A program made the position numbers and the translations under genes. A stretch of 64,000 bases of DNA, from the NCBI RefSeq assembly GCF_964204645.1, contig NC_134031.1, positions 20,023,307-20,087,306 on the forward strand. Direction: 5' to 3'. This document shows, piece by piece, positions 12,601 to 24,573 of the stretch; position 1 is the first letter of the stretch; each line of letters begins with the position of its first letter. A model generated the notes under the pieces. It did no database searches and was not told where the DNA came from. It was given only the letters and a program-made list of their open reading frames with translations. The DNA is from Tubulanus polymorphus (taxonomy: Eukaryota; Nemertea; Palaeonemertea; Tubulaniformes; Tubulanidae).

Positions 12601-12780
12601 AAAAAATTAACCTTGTAATATAGATATCCAAAATCTAGATCTTTAAAATAGGCATAAAAAAATTAACCTTGTAATATAGATATCCAAAATCTAGATGTAT
12701 TAGAATAGCCGCAGAAAAAAAGTTAACCTTGTAATTTAGATATCCAAAATCTAGATGTTTTGAAATAGGCAGAGAGAAAG
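9660..12780. repeat. Satellite array, 58-bp unit, about 50 copies
   Basis: Head-to-tail repeats of a unit containing TTAACCTTGTAATATAGAT, ATCCAAAATCTCGATG and TAATAAATTAGGTAG plus an A-tract of 6-9 bases. Successive copies of AACCTTGTAATATAG are 58 bp apart (for example 9681 to 9739). Variants include a GAATAGGCAG type and a shorter type with TTTGTTAAAATAGG and AAGCTTGTTATATAG at about 10965, 11605, 11720 and 12410, so the array has higher-order structure. It is interrupted at 10075-10283. Because 58 is not a multiple of three, ORFs in it cycle through frames and are not genes. Confidence 0.95.
10075..10283. repeat. 41-bp repeat inserted in the satellite
   Basis: About five copies of a 41-bp unit containing TCAGGAGCAGCAGAGACAAT and GCGTATCTTATAAACAC (10117 to 10158 gives the 41-bp period). 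The satellite resumes on the right with AAGGCACAAAAAAAGTTAACC. The same unit, more diverged, is found at 13425-13625. Confidence 0.85.
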
Positions 12781-13424
12781 AACCGATACTGAACCCAGCA
12801 AACTTGAAATGAAGGCTGATTTTTGATGGAAATTGTTATGAGAAATTCTAAATGAAATATTTGTCATTACAGGATATCTTCTTTAAATCATTGCAGCTAT
12901 AAGACAAAACCCAGCTTGAGATCAACTACTCTTCCAAAATCTACCAACTGGAACAGAGGCCAGAACTGAACCCAGCAATCTTTAAAGGTAACGATATACA
13001 TGATATACATGAAATTACCGCAATATAGAAATTTCAGGCCTCATATGAATATCATTTAATAAGTGACTATCACCAAAATCTATTTACTGGTCCACATGGG
13101 TGATATTTTATCTTTAAACTTTTATCCTCACTAGTCTTAAACAATGATGAACTAGTCATCCATTGATGTCAATGAAGTTTACTGTGAAAAACACAGTGGC
13201 TTGTAATTTGAAATGACATGTAAATTATGATAAATCTCTCTGAAATGTTTTGCTTTCTTCACTTTGTTTCAGCCAAACTACATATCGGAAATAATGGTCT
13301 GAAGAAGACACTCACAAGTAGATGAATACTGATCGACCCATTTTTAGAAGTTGAGCCAGCAATGGATTAATCACTCAATGATGGATTCTTCTACAATCGG
13401 TGATTTCTATAAAACATTTTATCA

Positions 13425-13750
13425 GGAGCAGCAGAGACAAAAGTGTATCTTATAAATAAACATTGATTCGAGCAGCAAAACTAATGGATTATTTCATAAA
13501 CACTGATTCAGGATAAAATTTGTTTTAAAAGCAGCAAAGACAATAGTGTATCTTATCAGGAGCAGCATAAACAATATTGCATCTTATAAACACTGAGATC
13601 CAGGAGCAGCGAAGAGGATGGACTTCTGTTGTAAGACAGTATTGATTTTTTTTTTACTTATCACCCTTTTTCAAACTAGTCTGATGGATAAGATATCGTT
13701 TTTGAGGAAACTATTTTATGATGTGTTATGCAATGTGAGAGTCTAATAAA
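13425..13750 (+). repeat. Diverged 41-bp repeat block followed by a polyadenylation-like signal
   Basis: Four to five diverged copies of the CAGGAGCAGCA...TCTTATAAACAC unit seen inside the satellite, followed by AATAAA at 13745-13750. Upstream (12780-13400) lie acceptor-like and donor-like sites around copies of a GAACCCAGCAA module. Together this looks like the 3' end of an uncharacterised, possibly noncoding, rightward transcript, but it is only suggestive. Confidence 0.4.
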
Positions 13751-14727
13751 AGCTAAGCTCCAGTAATTCACGGTATTGGTATTCGATCCTTGGTTGATAG
13801 ATGAATCAATTTAGGTTAGTGACTAGGGGTAAATGGTCGCGTCGAGCGCCTAGTTTGGACTTGTTTGTTGAGTTAGTTTCAACATGATAATATCGTGAGT
13901 TTAATCGTTATGCTTCTATAGTTAAACATAGTCAACTGTGGCTATTTGCCTGCATATCACATAGTAAGGAAACATAGAACATACAAATATTAAGTATTTG
14001 CTGAATTAAAGATGTACTAATTTAATGGCATTTATATTTTTCAAGGTCCATGTAACCAATTTGACAAATGAACTGTAGATGTCATTTTCACATTGACCTT
14101 TAAGCCTCCATCAATTTGTTTGATGATCATAGCTACGTATTTGAAAACAAAAGCTTCATCTAAATGGAGACTGTTATTTACATTTGAGAGGTAAAGCTAG
14201 AAATAACGAGGCATACAGTTATAGCTAGGACTAATTTTGAACGTTTTAAACATTGTTTATAGCTGTTTGAAATTCTTTTATTGTAATAGGTAAAATCCAT
14301 ATCACGAGATGGCTTTCGTGAATAATCACTTAGCTTCAAATCGGGTGTTCATGTATAATGATTAATAAGGAGTGGCAGTGAATCAGTAGCGCTTTCTTAA
14401 AAATGGGCCCAGAACTTTACTGTGAAAAAATGCCTGCAGTTGTAAATAGAGGAGTATAAATAATACATAATACAAAATACAAGTACATAAATTAATAAAT
14501 AAATAAATAAATTTAAAAAAAAACCAATAGATAATAAAATAGTAAATAATAAAGAATACAAGTAAATGAATAAATAGATAATCTTAGAAATAGATAAAAA
14601 CAATAAACAAAATTGCAAACAAACAACAAATTTATATTCTATTCACATGAAAAGGCATTTTTTCAAATATTTATCAACAAGGTTCTTCATTTATCGAACA
14701 ACCTTCCCTAAGCATGCTGAAAATCCA
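13751..14727. other. Gene-free AT-rich stretch
   Basis: No exon is recognisable. 14480-14610 is dominated by AAATAAATAAATA-like low complexity. Confidence 0.5.
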
Positions 14728-14874
14728 AGATCTTTTCTGTTGTTATTCAAAGCATTCTATCGGACTCAGTTATTGTAATGAACAAACAAATAACCATAAC
14801 CCTAACTAAATCGAACACACTTAAAAAAATAACTGATATGATAGAATGCTTTGAATAACTGTGATGAAAGATCT
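14728..14874. mobile_element. Foldback/MITE-like element, about 45-bp inverted arms
   Basis: AGATCTTTTCTGTTG...TTATTCAAAGCATTCTATC on the left is matched in inverted orientation by GATAGAATGCTTTGAATAA...GAAAGATCT on the right, around a central segment of about 55 bp. Confidence 0.7.
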
Positions 14875-15048
14875 ACCGTCCTATGAACTAGCCGCGCTCA
14901 ATCACTGCTGTGACCGTTGATCGTTATACTGGGGTAGACTTACTGTCTAAAATCTGGTACATACATTTTACTTTTTAGAAAGAATGTGAAACAGCTATAA
15001 ACTTAAGTTATTGATGTTATTGATTAGTTACCAATTGTTTAGGCCTAA

Positions 15049-16450
15049 TTATGTTGATGTTTTCGAAGCTGCAAGAAAAAACGTCAGAATACTTAAGTAT
15101 TTAATGTCAAGGTGTTTGGAAATCTTTAAGACAAGGCAAAGTTGGCAAAATTCTAGTTTTCTAGAGTAATGATTAGTTGATACTAAGAGTTCCAGAATGA
15201 ATCTGTATGATCCATCTCTAGTTTTAATGCTTTTATGTTGGAGACTGTTATTGTAACACAGTTCGCATGTTTGGAAATTAGGAACTTGCATGATGATTAA
15301 GATATTATTGTTGTGTAAATTTTCATCATTCGTGTTGAAACTTATCAGTTGTTAAGTTTTATAGCACCAATTTCACTGTGGTGCTTTTCAGTGGTTCATA
15401 AAATAGTGATTTAATTAAGGCCTTGTCGAGAATAGCAGGAGCATAGAAAATAAGGAGCAGTTTCTTGATAGGCTAACTTGAGGATAAAGTGCTTATTGGT
15501 CAATTCTCCTAGCTTTGTTTTGTTTATCAGTTTAACGGCGTCTGTGTGGGGCCTGTAATTGAACAATATTTGTATACTGGATTTATCTTGTTGAATGCAT
15601 ATAAGAGATACCTCCAAATACTTTGCATTAGATGTAACATTTGAGAAAATAACCAATTTGATCATGTCTAAAAACCTCTTAAAGACAAGGCAAAGGTGGC
15701 AAAACTCTAGTTATCTTGTAAAATAATGTTAATGAAAATCAAATCAAAGACTATTGAGTTAATCTAATCTTAAGCTTTCCAGTTTCAATTTGTGGTTTAA
15801 ATGTTTTTATGTTGAAAAACAGGTCATGTTTTTGTAAATGACTGAGTCACTTCCTTGAGTACAGTACATAAATACCTGTCATTTAGGTATAATTGTTGTT
15901 GTGGGGATAAAACGTCATGTTCATGTCATGATTTATTATCGAATAAAGTTGAGCTTTTTTTGATAATTGAGATGTCCTCAATCTCGAAAAGTTGACATGA
16001 TAGATTCATATTTCATGAAATATAACAAAGTGTCGGTTATATTGACCTCATGAATTGTCAAATTCATAATCTTTCAGACAAGTCCAACTTTCGGTGTTTT
16101 ATGGATCAAAGATTCTTTGTGATTTTTTGTTATTTTCCCATTGATGCAAATTGTATAAATCAGCTGTAGTGGAAATGTATCGTAGATAAAGACTTCTAAA
16201 TACTTTACGTGTAACTTTTGTTGTGATTTTAAAGTTAGCACAATTTCATATATAGTAATAGAAATGTAATTACTATTGAAATTTGTGAAAAATAAGCTAA
16301 AATAATAACTTAATATGTGAAAATGAAATGATGTAAAAAATGTAAATCAGATTGATTACTTAATCCTACGCTTTCCAGAGAATTTGGCCAGGTTTATCTC
16401 TGGTTTTAGTGCGGGGGCCATGGACTATTGAGTCCATGGTTGGGCCATAG
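15049..16450. repeat. Old tandem duplications, about 560-700 bp units
   Basis: AAGACAAGGCAAAG(T/G)TGGCAAA occurs at 15129 and 15681, and TCTCTAGTTTTAATGCTTTT-like sequence at about 15216, 15790 and 16395. A CCAAATACTTT...TGTAAC module occurs at about 15614 and 16198. The copies are strongly diverged and ORFs in them are broken. Confidence 0.5.
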
Positions 16451-16525
16451 ACTTTTTTTGTTTTAGAGTCTATGGTTGGACCATGGCCGTATAAACTCTC
16501 GTTTATAGTTTATACGCTTGTGGTG
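16410..16525. repeat. Cluster of short palindromes
   Basis: GGGCCATGGACT...AGTCCATGG, GGGCCATAGACT...AGAGTCTATGG and TATAAACT...AGTTTATA are nested short inverted repeats within about 115 bp. The structure is visible directly; the function is unknown. It resembles a remnant of the WGGGCC-containing MITE family found elsewhere in the window. Confidence 0.4.
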
Positions 16526-17087
16526 GTTGGACTAGTTGTTTTTGAAAGTCCACGTGTTTGAGGAGCTTACATTATAATTCCTCGAGCACTCCTGGCATTT
16601 CGTATAATTGTTGTATGAGAATAAATATGATTGATTTTGAAATTTGTTAAGTTTAATACAGCATTTCCTGGATAAGGGCCTAAATCGATTTAAGATAAAT
16701 CGATTTAAGTGTTCAACCTTTTTATGAAACTGGGCGGTGGGCATTACTGTTGTCCAATCAGTTTCACCCAGGGATCCCAATGGAGTTGTAGGTAGTGTAA
16801 AAAATATCTGTTAATCCAGTGTCTGTTAATAAACAGTTTTTATACTACCTAAAACTCTGATACGAGCCCCTGTGTTTTATTCTTGCAATGTACTTCTTTT
16901 TTTCAACCCAATAAATAATCCCACCAACTGGTCCGCTGGCTTTATACGTTCGGAAGACATGATTATGCGATTACATGATTCAATGGCAAAACCAATACGA
17001 CTTTGCACATTACACTGGGCCCGTTTACAGTTGTTGACGGAAAAAGTCGCACGATTCGAATTTTATACGAATGAAATAATCTATTAA

Positions 17088-17136
17088 AACGAAACCAACC
17101 ACAACGTTTCGACTGTTGACTAACAGCCATCATCAG
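17088..17136 (-). ncRNA. Hammerhead-ribozyme-like core
   Basis: On the minus strand, CTGATGA (17136-17130) is followed by a 7-bp hairpin (GGCTGTT / AACAGTC, AGTC loop), then GAAAC (17110-17106). AACG...CGTT then closes a short stem III (17107-17088). These are the conserved core elements of hammerhead ribozymes of the small-stem-III kind known from Penelope-like retroelements and retrozymes. One extra U precedes stem II and stem I pairing looks weak, so activity is doubtful; it may be a decayed retroelement end. Confidence 0.4.
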
Positions 17137-17689
17137 GTTGAATGACCAGAAAACAGAAGTTACGTAGCATATAAACTGACAGGACATAAACAAAAGCAAT
17201 GTGTCAGAATAAATGTTAACAGAACAAGTGACAAATGAAAACAACCTGGGGTACCGGTACCGTAGAAACCACAAAATATGAACAGTTCAGGATTAATAAA
17301 AATTATGTAATGGGGAAGAGTAAAAGAGGACGGAGAAAGCAGTGTGACACAGTCTCGTAGAGATCAAAATCTAGTAGAGATCGTGTTAATGATATCTCTA
17401 GATAATAATTGATTATGTGGCCGGAGCTGGTAGATAAGTTGGATTACGAAAGTTTTACAAATAAGAGCTGATTCTATGTGTCATGGATGTCTACTCCACC
17501 CGGACTTGGGGTCATTTAAAACTAGCCTGGGTTCAAAGGAAAGCGGCTCCAATGATGTGTGATGGATCCTTAGGTCTGGAGTCCTTGACAAGTTGAATGA
17601 CAGGAAACAACAGCAGAGACAATAGAATCGGGATCCTAACGCTGACGGGGTAGGTCAGGCCCTTCAGAAAACTATCACACACTGGCCTA

Positions 17690-17830
17690 TGATATATCTA
17701 AAGTGACTCCGGGACTGAAATGTGTAATTCGTAAAACGTAAGTCATAAATCTTGAGTCGTAACGTAATGAAGGAAATGTATTGGTAACTTGTAAAATGTA
17801 ATTCGTAAACCGTAACTCGTAAATCGTTAG
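17690..17830. repeat. Short CGTAA-rich repeats
   Basis: GTAATTCGTAAA(A/C)CGTAA occurs twice about 80 bp apart, within a run of CGTAA/CGTAAC motifs. Confidence 0.4.
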
Positions 17831-18023
17831 TGGTATGGCCCTTGAGGAAGTACCCGTGATATGGACTATGGAAATATTTATAAGTTACCCTGAATTTCAA
17901 TTTTGCAAAATTGAGATAAAAGACCTTATCAACCATTAGAGAGTATTTGTATTCCTTCTGTGAAATACCAATTCTGATTCTATGTTCTAAGAATAAAGTT
18001 GTTGGCCGAATATAACTTATTTG

Positions 18024-18106
18024 TAGACTGGTCGCCTGTCCAATTCTGCGCCACCTGCATTGCAGTCAGTTAGTCTAACTGAAGGTAGAGACCGGCAACC
18101 AGTCTA
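18024..18106. mobile_element. Small foldback element (83 bp)
   Basis: TAGACTGGTCGCCTGTC on the left and GACCGGCAACCAGTCTA on the right are imperfect inverted repeats (15 of 17 match). The same arm sequence occurs alone near 5507. Confidence 0.55.
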
Positions 18107-18130
18107 ACTTATTTGATTTGTCCTATCATC

Positions 18131-18310
18131 TTGACTTGCCACCGTTTCAGCTAAATTTGATGAAAGTATTTTCATTTCTCCAAAATATGACACAATCTTC
18201 TATTTTACGATTGAAAACTTTTAGTTCGTTTGAATTTTCCAATCTTTTGACTAGCCACCGTTTCAGCTCAATCCGGTGAATGGGTTTTCATTTTCTATTG
18301 CCTCTAACCA
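18131..18310. repeat. Two-copy tandem duplication, about 115 bp
   Basis: GCCACCGTTTCAGCT at about 18140 and 18258, each followed by a diverged TGATGAA...TTTTCATTT. Confidence 0.45.
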
Positions 18311-19300
18311 CTTGCCATCCAGCAGGGCAGGTTCTGGAAATTATGCCGGATGACGCATATCGGTTCAGTAGTTTCGAATCCCCGAATATCCATCCGTTTA
18401 TTTAGCTCTTTCTGATTATTAAAGATACTTGCTTATTTTTTTATTTGCCACTAACTATAATGGTAGTGCAATTCAGTGTGGGTGACTTGTTTTTTGTTAA
18501 AGGACGTTTCATTTTAGAAATTATGTCTGGAAGCTAGTGTATTGCGCAATAACCTCAGTCAGTGATGATGCAGCGCGTTGTTGATGATGATGCTGCGGTA
18601 GTGGATTTGTAGCGCAATAACAGCTCTGTTGGTAAGTGAGATTTTATTTCGTCAATTCTAAGCGACGATTCTAACATAAACCGAGCATATATATTAACAT
18701 AACCAGCTAATTACTAACCAAGTTTCAAACAAGATACTTTGGAGGAAGATGTTGGTTGCACTCTGCTCTGGTGGATTGTCCCATCCAATTTTCTAGTATG
18801 GAAGAGAGAGAACTGTTATTTGATTTATTGGATGCTGCTTTTGACTGAGCAGTGTCTGAATGTGAAATTAACATCAGTTTCACAATCATAGGTGACTTTT
18901 AAAAGAAGATAATCCCTGTAGGGCCTTATACTTTGAATGATCAATATTTTAGATAGGATGAAATGATGGCTGCTCATTGGTTTTACTTGGTTTTATTAGG
19001 AGCGTTTCATGTTTGTCATCCTTTACTCAACCGTTGCGATTTATACTTTCACTTGCAGCCACAAATACCACAATCATTTACTAATGACTTGACCATTGAG
19101 AAATAGTCAAACTGTCTTTGTGTCAAATAACACAAGTGATGCGTGAATTTCTGATTTTATTTGATGCTTACAAGATTTTATAGATCGAGCTTCCATGAGC
19201 TCATAAAAAATCAGACATCACTGAGAAGTTTATCGTATTATGTTCTCTACTGTCGGCTGTAAGATGGTCATATAGAAAAAAAGCTCTTATCAATGTAAGT

Positions 19301-19694
19301 ATCTGATGTTGGGTTAGACCGGTGGAGTATTCCGCATGCAATCTGATCAATATGATGCCATTCTATCTGATGTTGGGTTAGACCGGCGGAGTATTCCGCA
19401 TGGAATCTGATCAATATGATGCCATTCTATCTGATGTTGGGTTAGACCGGCGGAGTATTCCGCATGGAATCTGATCAATATGATGCCATTCTATCTGATG
19501 TTGGGTTAGACCGGCGGAGTATTCCGCATGGAATCTGATCAATATGATGCCATTCTATCAGATGTTGGGTTAGACCGGCGGAGTATTCCGCATGGAATCT
19601 GATCAATATGATGCCATTCTATCTGATGTTGGGTTAGACCGGTGGAGTATTCCGCATGGAATCTGATCAATATGATGCCATTCTATCTGATGTC
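19301..19694. repeat. Minisatellite, 64-bp unit, 6 copies
   Basis: Units begin ATCTGATGTTGGGTTAGACC at 19301, 19365, 19429, 19493, 19557 and 19621, with a partial seventh. Copies are almost identical, so amplification is recent. Confidence 0.95.
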
Positions 19695-19699
19695 TAATT

Positions 19700-22600
19700 T
19701 TTCACTATTCACTGAATGCTGCTATGTGGCTGTGGTTGATAGCAGTATTACGATGAAATACTCACTCAGGTATTGGGCAGATATGTGGAACTAGTTCATC
19801 TGTAATTGAGTTCAGATTTTTTCACCCTTACCTAATTGCAACTGGCTCGCAACTCGGGTGGGTCCAAGGGGAGGGTGTTGGGGTCGCGCACCCCCTAGAA
19901 TGTCCCTGAAATTTTAAGGATAAAATGGAAAATATTTAACTGGATACCTAAAAAGTTTAGATTAAGCTTTTTCTCTATATTACCAAAAATGAGGTAATGT
20001 TCTCTGATGAGTTTTCTTTTAATTATGATATAGGCCTACCCTATTTTGGAATGCACCCCTCCCTGAATCAGATCCTAGAATCCGTCCCTGCAACATGGTC
20101 ATGTTGAAATTTCTTGGAAATAACTCGATGAAAATACTCCTCAGTCCAGGCATACACGCTTTAGCCTATTACACATGTACCTTAGAATACTTTGTGTCTG
20201 GCTTCATCTTTTCAAACAGATTTTTTCGAGGCAGTCTGTGTTTATTCTTGCTCAACGGAAAGATGTTATATTTTTATTGCTAAGAAAAATCTTTGAAATG
20301 TCAAAGTTTAAAAAGCAGCTGATACCGATACATACCAGTACCGGTACTACTAGAATAGTGAAAATTGTTTAACTTCTTCACAATAATACAAGCAGATCAA
20401 GTTAACAAGAATACCAATTTTCTATTCTATCAATCTTATACCACTGATTTTATTTTGATCAATGTGTTTTGAATAGGGTTTTGCTGAACTGTTCCTCTAG
20501 CAAAGAAGGGTCTTAGAAACCTTTATATAAAAGACCCTTTATAGACCCTATATTTAGCAGTGTTCTCCATATGCTATAAAGGGACTGCAATCATTGTTCA
20601 ATGTATGATAGCATGGCTACTGAAATGGCAAGACTTTTCATACCCTCTTAATTTTAGTGTTAGCTTCTATTTTTCATATTTGCTCAATATATTTCAAAGC
20701 AAAATGTAGAAACGGAAGGCGTGGCTGCCCCTCTAAAACCTGTTATGGTGAAAGATGAAATAATATTAAAGTACCGGTACCCGTTTTTGGTATAAGAAAT
20801 GTCGGCTTTATCGGATTTTCATTGCTAAATCATCAATATTGTGGGTGTATGTACATACATAGCTACTGAGACGATGGCGAGTCTTTAAACTAATTGATTT
20901 AACTTTCGATTTCCAAATTAATTCTCTTCAAATTGATTTAATTCGAATATCAAGTTTATTTAAGCTGGTGACATGAATCTGGGTCATTGTTCTTGTTGTT
21001 TTTGGGGCGAGAATCTAATTTGCAACGTTGTAACCGTGGACGACGGTCAATGATAGTAACCCGCAGTCGCCAAAGCGTAAGATCTTCATGAAAGTGAAAG
21101 TGACACTTATCGCTTTTTTTTTAATCGCCCAATAAACAATCCGTGGATCCACAGTACGTAATAAGATGATTACCCTGGAACCGCTGTTAGCGATAAAAAA
21201 AGATGATCCCTTTTGATCAATGCAAAGAAATGATGATCCCTGGATCTTAAGCTATAAACGCAGTGTAGGTTTGATCGTGTTATGCTGGTGCAGTTGTGAC
21301 AGGTTTTCTTGATTTATTGAAAAAGCAGTGTTTTCAACAATAGCGACGACAGACAGACGGAACAGAAAGTGACTGGAATAACCTAGTCTCGAGAAACACC
21401 GTTCTAACTACAAACTGAGATTGTTTTTGTAATTCGTTGGTTTTCAGTCTGTTTTTCGTAGATTCTATCGAGGAATCTTCAGACGCTGTGGTATGTTTAT
21501 AATCTCCGATCGGACTGGAATAATTCAAACAGTTTCTAGTTCACTTTGATGGCTTTGTCGTCGTTATTCTGTACAGCGCAAGGCTTTATCTCGATAGTCG
21601 CAGCGGATTAAAACTCGCGATTTTCTGATCGCAGCCGGATTATCAATGGTATCAACGCAATAGTATAATCGGATTATTGTCCGTTTCAATACAGCAGTCT
21701 CTCCGGTGAAATCTCTTCTACTTTTTACAAAACTTGAAAAGGTAAACATCGATGATTCGAAAGATTAATAATAATTGGGTCTAATTGACCTCGGGTTGTA
21801 GTTTCCAATATCAACGTAATTTTCCAATAGGCTTCTTGATTTTGTTTTATGAAAAGATTCTATATATAACTCAGCAGCAACCGGTTATCCAGTTGCAAGT
21901 AAAGTTTGACTCAAAACAGTCTAAATCAGGTCAATTCTAGTGTAATACATGAGCCAAACATATGCCAAACTGGATCCTGAATTTTTTGTTTATTCCAAAC
22001 TTGTCTTGTTCCTTCGCTTTTTCGTGAATCAAAAAGATTTTGATTTTGCTGACAATTTTTAAGGATATCTAATAATGTTTTGTCGAGGTAGATTTTCCCC
22101 GGAGGATAAAGGAGCGCAACGTCGAGACCTTTAACATTTTGGAAAGATTGTTTTGTTGCAAATTCTATGCTTTCTTCAATTTGTTTATCTAATTGTGCTA
22201 TGCTAGGCGTAAATGTATGCTTACTCTAGGTCAATATGCGACATTCAAACTGACGATTTCGCATTGATTTTTTAGTGGGTGTATTCTTTATCTCGTTATT
22301 GATTAAGCCTCAAACACCGTGGCAACTCCTTCAGCGGTTTCAATCGATTCCCACTTTCACAACCTTCACCTAATGAAAAACAAGAGGTTTCGTGAACGCA
22401 TTCAATCCCGTGTTAAAATTTGCCTCGGCCCTGGTCTGTCGTTTATAGCCCGGGCCATACAAGCACAGGCTGATTTGGCAACGGTGTGAGCAGACACTTT
22501 CTAGATTCTAAGCCACATCTGAGTCGCGATATTTTTTTTTCCAGTCTGTAAAGGAGCAAAAATCGTTCACGGCCCTTAAAGGGTTAAGCGTGTACAAAAA

Positions 22601-23215
22601 GTCATTATAATCTCGTCGCAAAATTTAATCACGCGTTTGTTCAAAGTGTTTTATATGAATTGCGTGTAACGTTGAATGAATATTTGATTGTATTCACTCG
22701 TAATACTACAACGGGTTTTTTCAGAAGTCGTAAAAAACACCTCGCGTATGTCGTCGATTATAAAAACCCTGAAGTATTGAACAGAGAGAGCCGGATCTAA
22801 AAACGAGCGCGAAATCATCGACAAATTTAATAGAATTTTCAATAGAATTTTCATCCGAAGTTTTGACATGACGTTCGTTGTCGTCGTCAAATGCGATTAG
22901 TTTCGATCTGTGAATGTCAAATAAAGAACATCATCTGGTGATTAAGTTAATGTTGAACCGACGGGAAGTTTTCATTTATGAATCTTGATTTTAATTAGAA
23001 TATCCTCTCGTTCAGAGAGGAATACAACACACCCCACATATACCGTCCACATTGGTAAGTTGTACGGATATTCTGTTGCCAGAAAAAACCTGGCCTTAGG
23101 CCGCAGTGGCGGTTTATGGGAGGGAGGGGTTGACTAGATAATAAGATAAAAACATTGCCGTATAAATCTAATTAAAAGATTAAAAACGAAATTCATCGAT
23201 ACTTGATATAGAAAA
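19700..23215. other. Gene-poor stretch, nothing assignable
   Basis: No exon can be supported. 21330-21760 and 22650-22890 (minus strand) contain short open segments in slightly GC-richer sequence, but without matching splice signals or recognisable protein. Confidence 0.4.
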
Positions 23216-23336
23216 TTGAAGACGATTCATCTAAGTACCTTCACCCTACCGCCCTATATACCTACCTCCCTAGCTAGCTACCTTCCACCTACCACTCTAC
23301 TTACCTCCCTCCCTACCTCCCTCCCTCCCTCCTGGA
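23216..23336. repeat. CCT/CTAC-rich pyrimidine tract
   Basis: Repeated TACCTCCCT / CTCCCTCCCTCC low-complexity sequence. The ORF across it is compositional. Confidence 0.6.
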
Positions 23337-23924
23337 GACCATTGATGATCTTTTCAATTTGTATGAATGGGGTTTGTATCTATATAGTGTGTTTTTAATC
23401 TAATGATCTGAGTTCTTTCAATGCAAAAATGAATCTGTTGGTTTCACTTGTAATTTAATTGAAACTGGCAGCGACGCACAAACCTCTAGAGACACTGTAG
23501 AGGATGATAGGTGTATCGTGGTGAATCACGCAGTAGCAGCAGCAGCAGCAACGTTTAATCAAATTAAACGCTTAGTAACCCACGCCTGTTCGTAAGCTGT
23601 CTGTCAACAACAGTTTCAGTCTGAAACGATTATTGTCAACTTTGAACGATCCGGAAAATGGTCCATTAATCACTTGGAACTGAGAAAATAACAACTCCTC
23701 CTAAACTATTTGTCTCATCAAAAACCATGGACCTTCAAATTGACAAATAGTAAAATACACCAGATCCATTGTTAGTAATCTATGGTGAGATCCACCTGAT
23801 CCATGGTTAGTAATCCATAGTAATCCATTGATTGTAATCCACGGTAAGAAGATGTTACCAAAATATTGTGATATATGAATGACACAATTGTTCAGAGGTT
23901 TCTAGAGCTATGATTGGTTTAGAT

Positions 23925-24110
23925 TGATATAAACAAACTGGTCACATGGTACAATTACAACTATGAAGGTTACCTATTTGACTACCGTGGGATATGATTG
24001 GCCTAGAGGTGGTCAGCTGATATAAACAAACTGGTCACATGGTACAATTACAACTACGAAGGTTACCTATTTGACTACCATGTGATTGGTCTAAAGGTGG
24101 TCAGCACAAT
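23925..24110. repeat. Tandem duplication, about 96 bp, two copies
   Basis: ACAAACTGGTCACATGGTAC followed by AATTACAACTA(T/C)GAAGG and TTACCTATTTGACTACC occurs twice, with GATTGG(C/T)CTA(G/A)AGGTGGTCAGC after each copy. Confidence 0.8.
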
Positions 24111-24378
24111 TACTGTGAAAAATCTGTAGGGGCCTATTTTGAAATGATTTGAATACCAAATATGATAGAGCAGATCTATTCCTATATGATATATCAATTC
24201 CTATTAAAATGAACTGCTCCACTTCATATTTCAGATGAAATTTCGCCAAAAAAAATTCTGTATTTTTACCCCACAAAAAATTCGATCATTCTTACGGCTT
24301 TTGTTACACGGAATCTTTTCATTACCAGCGACTTGTCATTCTCGTATTCTGTCTACCCTTCACGCATCTTATCCTTAC

Positions 24379-24573
24379 CGCGTCGTCTGCCAATTTCCGC
24401 CATTGATACACGTTTATGAAATGGCCCTCTTCGCCCTCGTACATTCTTTGAGTCAAATAATTGTCGGTTACCATGGTTACTAATTTGTCGGTGACGGAAA
24501 AGGCGTCCGCGCGGCTGTTACTGACCGGCAGTAATAAAAGATAATGAATTAAAAATGGCTGGACACCGCACAC
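24379..24573 (-). CDS. Candidate first exon of a secreted protein, family not recognised
   Basis: From an ATG at 24573, 65 codons are open and end at a strong donor (GACGCG then GTAAGGAT at 24378). Residues 3-26 look like a signal peptide (hydrophobic PFLIHYLLLLP, then a small-residue SRADA cleavage region). The mature part is acidic/aromatic and ends GHFINVYQWRKLADDA. Base composition is richer in GC than the flanks. I do not recognise the family and could not locate a next exon on the minus strand to the left (23 kb and below), where repeats dominate. It could also be a chance ORF. Confidence 0.35.

Noticed and set aside
9660-12780. CRISPR-like array or repetitive protein gene
   Set aside because: Repeats are directly tandem with no unique spacers, in animal DNA. 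The 58-bp period breaks any reading frame.
14805-14830. Telomere-like AACCCTAAC
   Set aside because: A single unit inside a foldback element, with no tandem run.
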